Assembly (NCBI GenBank): GCA_964247055.1
Contig: OZ176052.1
Coordinates: forward strand, 12,214,001-12,278,000
Direction: 5' to 3'
From: Paragordius varius
Lineage: Eukaryota > Nematomorpha
Length of the DNA stretch: 64,000 bases
Shown here: positions 25,301 through 37,700 of the stretch, piece after piece
Numbering within the stretch: position 1 is the first letter of the stretch
Layout of the letters: every line of letters starts with the position of its first letter
Notes under the pieces: generated by a model
Seen by the model: the letters and a program-made list of their open reading frames with translations, nothing else
What the model was told of the DNA's origin: nothing
Databases searched by the model: none
Position numbers and translations under genes: made by a program

Positions 25301-28300
25301 TATAAAAAAAGAAAAAACAAATTATTAAAACAAAGTAAAATGCATATTCTCTTAAATTTTTGGAAAATAAAAGTATAATTTCATTTATATGCAAAAAAAC
25401 ATTAAAGAATAGAGATATATTAAAAAATAAGTATTGAAAAATCTAATATCTCAATTAAAAATATTTATATATAATTTTTATTAAAATTAATAAAATAAAA
25501 TTTTAGTGAAATAACAAATTACTTTTTGTTAGTATTGACTTGCTCATCTTTAATGGCCTCTATAATGGTAAATCAGAAATATTTATGGTAAAAAGTGAAA
25601 ATATTCAGACAAATCGTAAAAAATATAAAGAAAATTATTGTTTTAAAAGACAACCATACTTTTGTTATCCTAAATTTTTTCAATATATATCATTTAATTA
25701 CGATTGTAAAATACGTAATTAATTGTCGCAGTACCAATAAATAACTCAACTTCACACTCTTTGCAATTTAAACCAATGAATTATATAAGAAATGAAAAAA
25801 AATACAAGTTTAAAATACGAGAGGTCTCTTGCTTTTATGAAGTTTTGTCATTTCAATTTTAATTGTATTACATTTGATTACTTTTTTTAACATTTAAAAA
25901 TATTTTTTTATCAAACTTAAAACACAAAAAACTCACCGGATGGCAAATTGAGTGATCTTTCTTTTTCCATTTGATTTTCGACAACTGTTACTTGAAAATT
26001 TTCATCATTTTCACCACAAATAGATGATGACGAGCTTTCAGAATTTGTTGAGTTTGATGAAGAATATTCCATATAATTCGCTTGATCATTAGGATCGAAA
26101 TAATCTTCAATGATCCAACTTTGATTAAGGCTGAGTGTTTGAGTACACATTTTATAGATGGGGTTTTCAGCCTTGATTTCGGCATACATGCCCAAGAAAA
26201 AGGACAGAAAAAATAGGACACCACACGAAAGTGTAACGATTTCCCCCCGATTTAATTCGAGCTGTATATGTGTGTCGGTACAGTAAAAATAAGATTAAAT
26301 TGAAATTATAAGAAGTAAAAAATTTTAATTCGAGCTGTATATGTGTGTCAGTACAGTAAAAATAAAATTATTAAAAGTAAAAAAACTAATAACATTTGAT
26401 CTGTAAATATGTGATTAGTATTGTGAAATAATGACTTCTAATTCACATTTTTTCATGTTTTATTTATTAAAGGTTGGATTAAAAAATCAAAAAAATATGG
26501 TGTTTTTAAGTATTTTGTCTTTATATAATAAAAGTGCGATTATTTATAATATATATTGATCAAGTGAATCTAAGGACCTATTTAAAGTTTTTTTTATTAT
26601 AAAATATAAATTTAAGAAAATTCAAATCTAATATACGATAAAATAAAAATTAGTTTTTCATAATTCACCTATGCATATTTATGGAATGACTCTTTCACAA
26701 GGTCACTTCCAACAACAGCGATCAAAATAAGGAGATAAAAAATTAACCAACCACTAAAATGTTTTTTTTGATTTCTAAATAAATTACTTTTATGCAAATT
26801 AAGAGAAATGCATTTTAATTGCAAAAGAAATTTTTAAAGATAAAAAAATCAAAAAAAAAAAAAACTAGAGTAATATATTGATAAAAGTTAAAATATATTA
26901 TCAAAACCGTAAACTTTTTTAATATAGGCTATCGTTATTGGGTAAAAATAAAGAATAGAGATAAAAATTGCTTATACACTTAATTCTGTATTTTATAATC
27001 GATTCACATATAGTCAAAATATAAAAAACTAAAGGTCAACCAACATGATATCCCTTATAATTAAAAAAAATATTCATTTATTTTTCATGTTTTGTCACTT
27101 TTTATTAGTTTCTGCAAAATTTATTTAAAGCCCAAACTATATTCAAAATTTTTGATACGAGGTAATATCGTTTCAATGGATAAAATAATATTATAAACAT
27201 GCATCAAAAATTTTGGATATATACATTAGTTTTAAATAAATTTTATAAGTAAACAGCACTAAAAAATTAATTAGCTTATGCTAATTATCATGCTCTTTTC
27301 CGATATCTAAACAAAGCTCTAATTTTTATGTTTTCTAATCTTCAAAATTAGGAAGATACCTAACACTAAACGAGCCAAAATGATAAAAAATACCTATATT
27401 TTTGAAATATCTTTGTAATATAATTAATCATAATAAATTATTTAAAAAAACAATTCAATATAACGAAAGTTCAATCAATAAAAAAGTAATTTTTTTTTTC
27501 CAAAAAAGGATTGTGCGAATAATGATCCATGTATATTTCCCGCAATCGAGGTCATTATAAACGATAACATAAAATATTCGTTGCCACTTAGAATATTTTA
27601 TAGCTAAATTTTTATTGTAAATTAATTTTTTTGCCTTACGAATATAAATATAAATAATAAACCTCTTCGTGTTTCCGAATGCCCTTGTCCTGATTGAAGC
27701 AAATAACGAAAGCTGTGGCACAACCAATCATAACCAGCATGGAAAAAATGAAAAGTGTGTGAAATATTTTGTCCCTCGTTGAGCAATGCGGCCATTTCCA
27801 ATCTCGAAACTTTAAATGATAAATAGATAAAATTTAAATAGTTTTGTAAAATTTTATGAAATTTAATGCATATTTATTTGATTAAAAAGGGCAAATATTT
27901 TACATATTAAATAAATTTATGTGTTAAGTTAGAAATCGGGCGTGGTCTATATCCATATAAAAAATAAAATATTGCAAAAAGATATATTAAAATAATTATA
28001 AGGATATTTCCTAACCTTAGCATTCAGTATTTTATTTACAAAAAAATTCTAATTTAAAATACAATTTAATTTTATAATTTTAAGCAAATACTCCGCAGAT
28101 CAAATAAAAAACCCGATTTTAATTTTATTGAAAAATTTTAAAATAATGGCCATGTTTCGTAAATAATAATAATTGAATAGATAGAAAAAATATTTTTAAA
28201 ATTAATATCATAAGGGCTCCTAAAATTTTCCGAATAATTAGTTCGCCTATATAGTAATGTTATAGATAAAGTTATATAATTAAAAAAAACAATTTAATAT

Positions 28301-31300
28301 TATGGTTTCTAATCGTGTTAAAAAATTTAATTTTGTCTTGAGATAATAATTCATTAAAAAAAGTTGATAAAACTAAAAAAGTAATAATAACATAATAATG
28401 ATAATAATCGATATAAACTAAATTCGTTTGTGGGACACTGTTATATTAAAATAATATAAAAAAACAACGGTAAAATTATATAATTACGCGTTCAAATTAT
28501 ACAGAAAAAAATTAATTAATCAAATTATCTATAAACTGTAGTGTAAAAGAATAAAAAACCATATAAATTTTTTTAATTATATACATTGTGGATGTTCTTT
28601 ATTTTAGATGGAAAACATACAAAAAAAGGTTTTTAGATAAAGCGCAAAAAAGGAAACAAATTTTTGCCTAAAAGCTATATATTTTTTATTTTATAATAAT
28701 TTAATACTTTTTAAAACAATATCTGTATAAAGAAATAATAGAAAAAAATCAAAATCCGGTCGTTTAGAAAATAATTTATTAAATGATGCTGAAATATATA
28801 CTTTAAATTTTTTCTTCCGATGATAAGTGTAATGGCAAAGTTCGCAAACTTGAGATTTTCGATTTTTGTTGGGGTTAATTTCAAGCCATTTCTAACATAA
28901 AATTTTAGGAATATAGAAATATTTATAAAATATTTAAATATTCATATATTAAATCAATAGATATAAATGACAATATTTTGACTAAATGTCCAACACTGAA
29001 ATATTGTAAAAATTATGACATAAAAAAACATTAATAATAATGAAAATATGTAAATTTTATAGAGTACAAATCTAAGCATTTTATATATATTGCTCATTAT
29101 TTTTTGGCACCCTTCCACCAAACATATCGATTGAAACAAATTAAGAGTGGTGTTTTTAAATACAGTAACTTCATTCAATGTAAAACAAATTTAATTTGAC
29201 CATAATGAACAAGCTTACTGTTAAAACTAGAGGGAAATGGTTTAATTATTGAACCATTCTTTATATTTATTTAAATTTTTAAACTATTCTTTTATCTGTT
29301 AATAAAAATGCTGAGACACCAAAATATATGATTTTCTAAATGCATATTATCTATATAATAAATGAATTAATATTCAATCAACTTTAGCTCCGTTAACATT
29401 TGTTGTAAATAACTAAAACATTTAATTTATGCTGTATACTAACAGCATACTTAAAATAATTTAGGATTAGCAGCTTTCTTGATTCCTCGTACATTATATT
29501 ATAATAAAATTATTTAAACAAATTTTGAACTCTTAAGCAAAATGTTGTTTTTGTTATTTATGATAAAGAATGCGCCGCTGTTGAAATTTGCAAAAATATA
29601 TGATTTCTGCATCAAAAAAATATCATTACCAATGAAAATTAAAATCTGCTCAATTAAAAAAAAAGCTATCAAAGTCTATTTATTTCATTTTGGATATTAT
29701 TCCATATTTAATTCAGTGACCAGAAGAATAAACCTCTGGACACAGTGTTTATTTTCAACTAGAATAAACTGATATCTCCCAAATCGAAACGGGTACCTCT
29801 GCATTCAATTTTATAAGCTGCTCACAGTAAAAATAACCGTTAAAGGCCAAAACGTAAATTAATTTTCATTTATAGAAAAAAAACCATCTTTTACGCTTTG
29901 CCTTTGTAATTTAAAATGCCCCATATAATTATCCTGTGAAAAACTATAATACCTACCGTAAGACAATTCTTATGGACATATTGGACTGAGCCGGCACATT
30001 TACAGGGTGCAATGAGTGTGTTATCCGTTCCAGGCGTTTGACAAATGCGACAAAGAACGAGACCGCCCGCCTCAGAAACCAGGAAAGACGCAGAATCCTG
30101 CATATTGCTTTGAGTAAGGTCTTCGGGTGGGAAGCCTGGAATGGCATATCCACCTATTATGGATAATGTGAAAAAGAAATGCATTCATTGGTGAATTATT
30201 AACTACACACAAACTATACCCTTTTTACAAACTAAAATTACAAGCTCCCTCACAAAATTTTTTTCACCAATAATAAACTCATGCTGATTATATGCTCGTT
30301 GTTCAATAACGTTAGATAAACCAATGATATTTAGATTTGGGGAAAAAAATAATCGGTATTAATTGCACAAGTTGCAGGGTATTTACCTAAGGAGGGATCA
30401 TTAGGAGTGGAAAATTATAAAAGTATTTTTTAAATTACAAACAATTCCAATTTTTAAGCCAAAAATAAAGCATAAAATTTAGACCAATAAAAAGGCTTAA
30501 CTTTTTCAAAATTACAAAATAAAAACCTTAAACAAATTGATATAAAAAGTCTAACCTCGCTTCGATTTTAGCAGCAATTGTTGTTGTTGATGCTGTTGTT
30601 GTTGTTTAAAGTAATGCGGGTATTTATCTTTGAGGAGAACTGGGGCAAAATAATACGGGGATGTATAGGGAGGTGGGGGCAAGAGGGCAGGTCCATTCGT
30701 TGTCATAACGCTAGCTAAGCTGCCCTGAGGATTCGTTCCAATGTAGAAATGAACCGAAGAGCCTGGACTAGGAGGGATAAAGGTCACTGAACCCGGATTA
30801 TGACAAGTGGTGGAAGAAGGATATAATCGGGTCATTGAACCGACCAAAGATGGCGGATGATGGAATCTACTACTTTGTTTAGCGGTTAGCGGGTTTGTTG
30901 GTGTTATAACCGCTGTGTCATTCGGGTTCGGGGGAGTTATGAGTTTTCTAAGGCTTTTACTAGCAAGATTATTTGTCTGAGGTGGTTGTTTGACATTGCT
31001 ATTGGCATTTTTGACGCGTAAAATAAGATGATTTTTATGCGCTTTCTTTCGCATATCAATAGAGGCAGACCGTAATAGAGAGGCATCTGGATCAACTTCT
31101 AAATTTTCACATAATGAGGTGGTTAAACTCGGCCTAGGTTCTAACACAATTATAGGTAAAGGGGCGTTAACAAATTGCTTTCTATCCTCTTTAATACATT
31201 GATTGGTGGATGTTGAAACATCGAGATTCATATTTTTTACAATTTTGTCGTGAGATTTGTTAGTCTCTTCGTTTTTCATGATACCTGAATCATTTTTCTT

Positions 31301-31591
31301 GTTTGTTGACTGATTAACCAATTTGTCCATCAAATTGTCAAAATAAGAAAATGAGTGTCTGTGCCCATTCGAATTTAAATGAGCCTTTGCATCTAGGGTT
31401 ATATCATCCGATGGCAAATCTGAATTTCCAATATAAACCATCCTAGTTTTAGTAGGTGTCAAATTATCTTCCGCATTTTCTTGATTGTTAAGAAGGGGTG
31501 TTTTTTCTTCTAAGCTATTAGTTTGGTCCGTATTAATTGTTTTTACATTATCAACTTCATTGTGAGAATAATTATAAAATTTATGTGGCAT
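22399..31591 (-). CDS. MARCH-type RING-CH membrane E3 ubiquitin ligase
   Basis: Ten-exon model on the minus strand: 31591-30556, 30153-29957, 28891-28802, 27809-27663, 26261-25933, 25296-24963, 24430-24181, 23884-23672, 23125-22796 and 22568-22399, total 3096 nt, 1031 residues. The RING-CH (RINGv) domain is split over exons 2 and 3. It has C380-x2-C383 (LCRICQTPG), C396-x-C398 (APCKCAG), H406-x2-C409 (VHKNC), W413 (KWLEI) and C427-x2-C430 (CELCHY), the full C4HC3 zinc-ligand set. Two hydrophobic segments follow at ~456-479 and ~498-518, as in MARCH proteins, which ubiquitinate membrane cargo to drive endocytosis and turnover. The 345-residue N-terminal region is disordered, contains EEKTPLLNNQ (an acidic-dileucine-like sequence) and ends in a Gln-rich run. 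The long C-terminal tail is Asn/Ser-rich with a basic patch (KQRKQKQRRRHRRR). The exon 5 donor is ambiguous (see findings). Which MARCH paralogue it matches is not clear to me. Confidence 0.85.
26251..26385. repeat. Local tandem duplication carrying a splice acceptor
   Basis: Two ~65-bp direct copies (about 26251-26320 and 26324-26385) share TTAATTCGAGCTGTATATG, TGTGTC and CAGTACAGTAAAAATAA-like blocks. The first copy contains the acceptor of MARCH exon 5 (26262-26265). The second repeats that acceptor inside the intron. Confidence 0.8.
30575..30610 (-). repeat. Trinucleotide repeat coding Gln-rich run
   Basis: CAA/CAG-type repeat on the minus strand within exon 1 of the MARCH gene, encoding KQQQQHQQQQ just before the exon end. 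Confidence 0.85.
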
Positions 31592-31740
31592 AGTAACATA
31601 ACGTGTGTACTGATATATCCATCAAATTATAAAGGGACCGATAATAGTAAAGCAAAAAACTAAAAACAGATGTTAAAATCCCACATGTGAACATATGATG
31701 AAATTATATTTCGAAGGTGCATATTTTTTTTGGTTAAAAA

Positions 31741-34700
31741 TTAATTATCTAACAATTCTGATTTCCAATTAACATTAAACAAACTGGAATGAATGCTATT
31801 GTTATAGACGAATTCAGTATTATTATCAGTTAAAATATCATGTTTGGTTTCATACAAAGGTTGATTATCCCACTCCATCTCGTCTATATTATCTATAAAA
31901 TGTTGTATAATTAAGAATAAGTATTTATTTCTATTACGAGTGATTGGAAATTACCACTTATTTTAAAATTATGTGATGTTAACAGTTACTACTATTCTAT
32001 GGTTGTTGATGGTTATTATAAGTATTTTAAAATAAAATTTTAAAGGTCCCAACTTTTTTGTCTTCAATATCTCTATTTGAAACTTATATAAAAAAATATT
32101 AATATTAAATAATCCATGTGTGTAATAGAAGTTGCAAAATATAAAAGCTTTTACTTAATATAAATTAATCTAAATTTTACGCTTACAAAAAACATTAAAA
32201 CTCTTTTTTTATAAAAAAATAGATGATTTCCAATGTCTCCGGGCTATAGACAGAACAATTAATGTATTTATGTAATAACACATCAATAGCCCTTGAATAA
32301 CCAATCAAACAAGTGGCATGCTGTATCGAGATAGTGACGCAGTTTTACGCGGGTAGCCTCTAACCAGGGGCGAAACAAAAAAACGCTCGATTAAATTTTT
32401 TGCCTTAATTCAAGTAGGACCTGGAATCATGATTGATTCCATTTGCTCTCGTGATGCCCCAAAACCAAAAAGTCATTCTATGGTGGCGCATTTTTTAGGA
32501 CAAGAGCCTAATTAAGGGGTAATTTAATAAAACCGCTCTACTCAAATTTTTACCTTTTTACGGGTAATATTTCTAGCCCTTATCGAACTCTGGCCTGATA
32601 AGTTTTCTATTATTTGCCTCCAAAATCACGCTGTATCGATATGGTGGCGCAGTTTGACGAGTTGCCCCCTACCCAGAGGCCAACATGAAAAAGACGTTCG
32701 TAAAAAATTTTGCCTTTAAAGGGTTATAACTGGAATAATCATTCATTCCATGGGTGGGGTGATAAAAAAGTCGCACTTGACTTGTAAGCCAAGCGTGGCA
32801 AGTTGAGCAAGATTACTTAAGCCAGCAAGTGTACACTTCAAGATCGGTGATAAAAAAAACACTTAAGTCAAGTCTTGCCTATGAATGTAACAGTTTTTTG
32901 CCACCCAATTCGAATTTTATAGAATTTTTGGATCATTTTCAGCTAAATTTATAAAATAAGGCACAAAAAGATAAAAATTGAATACAATATGCATTTATTG
33001 AAGTTTGTCAAAATCACTGGCACGTATCTTATATAATATTATAGAGTTTTCTAAATTGTGAACCTGGTAATAATTTTTATATTGATGAAACCATTCGCCC
33101 TTAAAACGCTTTCCATTATTTTACCACACTACTCATTTTGTTTGGAGTCCAGTTGCAAATATAATGGGAAGATGTTTATACAATACAACATAATTATTTT
33201 TAATTGATTATAAACATTACATTCGAAATAAATTTATGATGAAATAAATTCTTTACATTGGATAAAAGCGAAGTTTTCTTTTAATAAACGAAGATTTGAA
33301 ATTTTACAAGATTAATATTCAATTATTAATTTTGAGAAATTTTCGAGAATCCATTTTTTTCCGGTCACGGAATTGATATATTTAGCATATTTTTATGTGC
33401 CATGTTAATAAATATTAGCAGAGTCTTTCTATAAATTTATCCTCTTTTGTATCCACCCAATGAATAGATTAATTAGCCAAAAATTATCAAATTAACAATT
33501 TATAGCAATAAAGTTTTGAATTACATATAAAACCTATATTTTGTATATAATAATTTCCAAAATAAATTTATCCATATTATAAAATCTGTCAAGTGTGCCC
33601 TACACCACACTTGCAAAATCTTTAAGTTTTACTTGAACATATGATTATTATCACCTCCTTATCAAATTTTCTTGCTTGACTTAAGTTGTGTAATGTTAAA
33701 TTTTTTTATCACATGAAAGCAAGCTATGACTTGAAAAACATACAAGTCAAGTCAAAAAAATTTTTTTATCACCCGACCCCATATGTTTTTAATAGTTTTT
33801 GGAAGAATTGTTTCCAAACTAAATAATAGGTCAATGATAGCGCATTTTTTAGGGCGTAAAAGGCCTAATTAACGGCTATTAAAAAAACCGCTGGACTTAA
33901 ATTTTTGACTTTTACGAGTAATATTTCAGGCCCTTATAAACTTATGTGGCCTGAAAAATTTTCTGAAAATTAACTCTTAACTAACGTAATTTCGATATGG
34001 TGCAGTTTTAAGCGGGTAGCTTCCTACCCAGAGACTGATACATAAAAAGCGCTTGATTAAAATTTTTGCGTTTTTACGGAGAATACCTGAAATCATTATT
34101 ATTGATTCCATATGATCTCATTAGTTTTTGGAAAAATTGCCTTAAAACTAAAAAATCATTCTATAGTGGGGTATTTTCAGGGCGTGAATAAAAAATCGCA
34201 CGATCTAAATTTTTGCCTTGTTGGGTAATATTTTAAGCACCTATTACACTCATATGGCCTGATAGGTTTTTTGAAATTTAGCCCCAAAGGCACGCTATTT
34301 CCATATGACGGGGCAGTTTTTAGCGGGTATCTCCTTACCCAGCAGCCAATATAAAAAACGCTCGACTAAAATTTTTGCCTTTTAACAGGGAATACGTACA
34401 ATCCTTATTGTTTACGGTCTTATACATTGGGCGAAAAAAAGAATCAAAAAATTATTTTTGTGGACTTTGTTTTTTAAAAAAAATACATTTTACGGGGGGA
34501 GCGGAAAAAAAGGCCTAAAAAGCGAGACGACTATGTTTGGCGCAATCGAAAATAAGTAAACAAAAATCATATTTGAAATTAAAGGGTCCAACACGTTTTC
34601 CGGAAAATTGTCTCAAAGACACGATTTTTTAAAAAAACAGGTTTTTACACGAGGTGGGCCCGAACTGGGGGCCTAATTCAAAAAATGACGAAGCTATTGT

Positions 34701-37700
34701 CGGGGCATTCATTAATGAATATATTTTTTTGACATTTGGATTTGAATGAGCCTACCGGTTCTCCGGAAACAGATTACAAAGCCGAGTTATTCATTTTTAT
34801 AAATATATAAATTTTACAAGTTAAAAAACATTTTTTGTTTAATTATATCACTCGCGACCCCATAATTTTGCTCCTCGACCCTAAATGGGGTCGCGTCCCA
34901 TAGTTTAGGAAGCCCTGCCCTAGACGACCTAATTTTAGAATTACTTCTGCCCATTTAAAAGATAGACTGATACCCCATAAATATTACCAAATTTTACAAA
35001 AATTATCACAATTAAAACAGATTACAAAGAACAAGTTAATTAGTGCAAAACATGATTACCGCTTTATAAATATTTTAATTACTATGTATACTTACTCATA
35101 CTGTGTTTCCAATAACAATTGTAATTGTTTGACGTTGTAGGTTCCTCCTCCAGGTATTGATTTTTAGTCATTAAATTTAACCTGAATACATATATTAAAT
35201 TAAGTTTACTCATAATTTTGGATGTTTTCCGTTTTTTGGAACATCCTATTTGGATTTTGGTCGGTTGTTTTGATTTCTTCATAATGGGATGTCACCAGTC
35301 CTCTGTTGATTGAACCTTTCAATACCGAAAATGACACAGTATGAAATTTTTCATTAATTATTGCCAAATAGCACATACAACAAAGAGCAGTATTATTATT
35401 CTATAGTCATTTTTTTCGTTTTTTATTGCTATTAGCCAATATGGATTGATATGCTATCTGGCATTATTAAAAGCAATGTATATTTACTCATACTGTAAAT
35501 ACCTGGGTCCTTTAAACGAAGAGTATTGGCAACACTTCGGCTTAACCAGCTTTCATTCAATTTGGTAAATGTCAGTGAGGATACATTTGTTTTACCAATT
35601 TTGGCATATTCCTAAGAAACAACGCATTATAATTTCAAAAATAATATTCATATATTCAATTATTTTTTCAGTTAGATATCATAAAACAAACCTTTGATCT
35701 CCAAAAATGTTCTTTCAACGTTTTTGTGGTCAAAATCACAGCTGAAATAATGATTAAAATAATTTGAATCAGCACAACTACTCCATATGCCACCACCCAT
35801 TCTAAATTTGAGCCTAAAAATTTGATTAGTGGGCTTGGATGGTCCCTAGTATGATCTAAAATAAATATAAATATATTTAAATATTATATGGTAAACTTGG
35901 CTTATAGATTTGTACCAGAACAAAAATTATCAAACTTAGACGAATTTTATCTTAAATTCGCCTCAGTTTTTAGAATTTATTTAATATAACGTCCTTGTTT
36001 TAAAAATAAAAACCTGAGATTTAACTTACAGTTTTTTATTATATCCTATCAATACCGTTTTTTCTTAAATTAAAGAATATATTCTATAGATCCTTTTAAT
36101 TGCTGAAATGCACTCAACTTTTTGAAATTTTAATTTAAAAAAAGCATAAGCTAATAAGTTTAGAGACGCTTTTTATTGTATACTCTCATTAGAGGAGTGT
36201 CATTATAGGGGAGGGCTACTTCGGTAAAATACTAAATTATTTACTTGATTCGTAATTGTTTTTCCATGTTAACGATTTAAAAGAAACAGTTGAATCGATA
36301 TTGTATGTTGGGGATATTTTTCCAACTTTCAAATTTGATATTTTTCTAATATAAGGTTTGTTTGGATCCCAACAGGTCATATAAATGTATTGGGAATATA
36401 AATTTGGACTTAAATTAGGCTTATATTTGTCGTAAGCTTTGATGTTTATAACACACAATCCTTTAAACTTTGTCTCAGTAGAATTGTCGATCGCTGTTCT
36501 GTTACTTGTAAAATATTTCAAATAATTAAGAAAAAAGAATAATTTAGGCTTTTGGTTTTTTGGATAAGGTTGACCCAGCAATTTTATGTCTTTTATTTCG
36601 GATGAAACGCATAGATTCGGTAATTGGATACGGTTTATTGGAAATGGCTGTATAAAACCATCATTTCGATAAAAAACGATTTCTTTAACAGCCAAAATTT
36701 CTCCAAAGATATATCTTTCGTTTCCATCGTAACTGTTAAAATGGTGTATTGAATTGGAAAAAGATTTTACACTAGTTGTTCCAATGTAATGTAAAATTAG
36801 ATAAAAAGAATCATTGTTCGAATTGGGTGGAATTATACAATTTACTGATATATAGGTATTTATTAATTCATCAAATTTGTCAATGATGATAGGTTTTCTA
36901 TAAGTGATATTCCGTACTTTAATATTTTGAATCGGTTCCTCCTGCATATTCTTATTAACGTTAATTTTATTATTATTAGATATTAATACTAATTCAAATA
37001 TAAATTTAGCATGGCTCTTATCATTTCTATCATCCAAATTTCTATCATTTTTACAAAATTTTGATCTATTGGGCGAGTTGTCAATGTTTATTATACCCAT
37101 TTTGAGGCGAAAATATTTAATTTGATGTGATTGTCGGTTTACATGATAAATAATTTTAAGCTTTGGAAATTTAACTTCAATCAATGTTTTTTCTGCTTGT
37201 TGACATGCAAATTCTAAATTATTAAAACTGCTTTGTTCGGAAGATCCAAAGGATGCATCCATTTCTTTGAAAGTTAAGTCGTAAGAGCCTATAAAATTTA
37301 TGTAAAAAGTGATTAATTATATTATAATATTGGAATCAGAAAAATGTATATTATATCCATTTATTTTTATTTGAGCATACACTTTAAATTATTATAAAAA
37401 TAACCATCATTTACATCGTTGTACCATTAATTTTCCGTAAATTTGTAAAATAGAGAGATAATATAATTTTAAAAGCTTACGGCCTATTATAATAAATTAT
37501 CGTATTAAATTTCTGGCACCAAATACGTTTTAACGCATTCTAGCCTCGGGTTCGCACATTAGTAAGTGAGAATCGGAAAATCTTCAATAAATTCAAATAA
37601 GCGCATTTTAAGTAAGAAACTATCTTTAATTCCGCAAGATTAAATCTTTAAAGAGTATATAAAAGATAAAATGTTTGATGATTTTACACAAATATATTCT

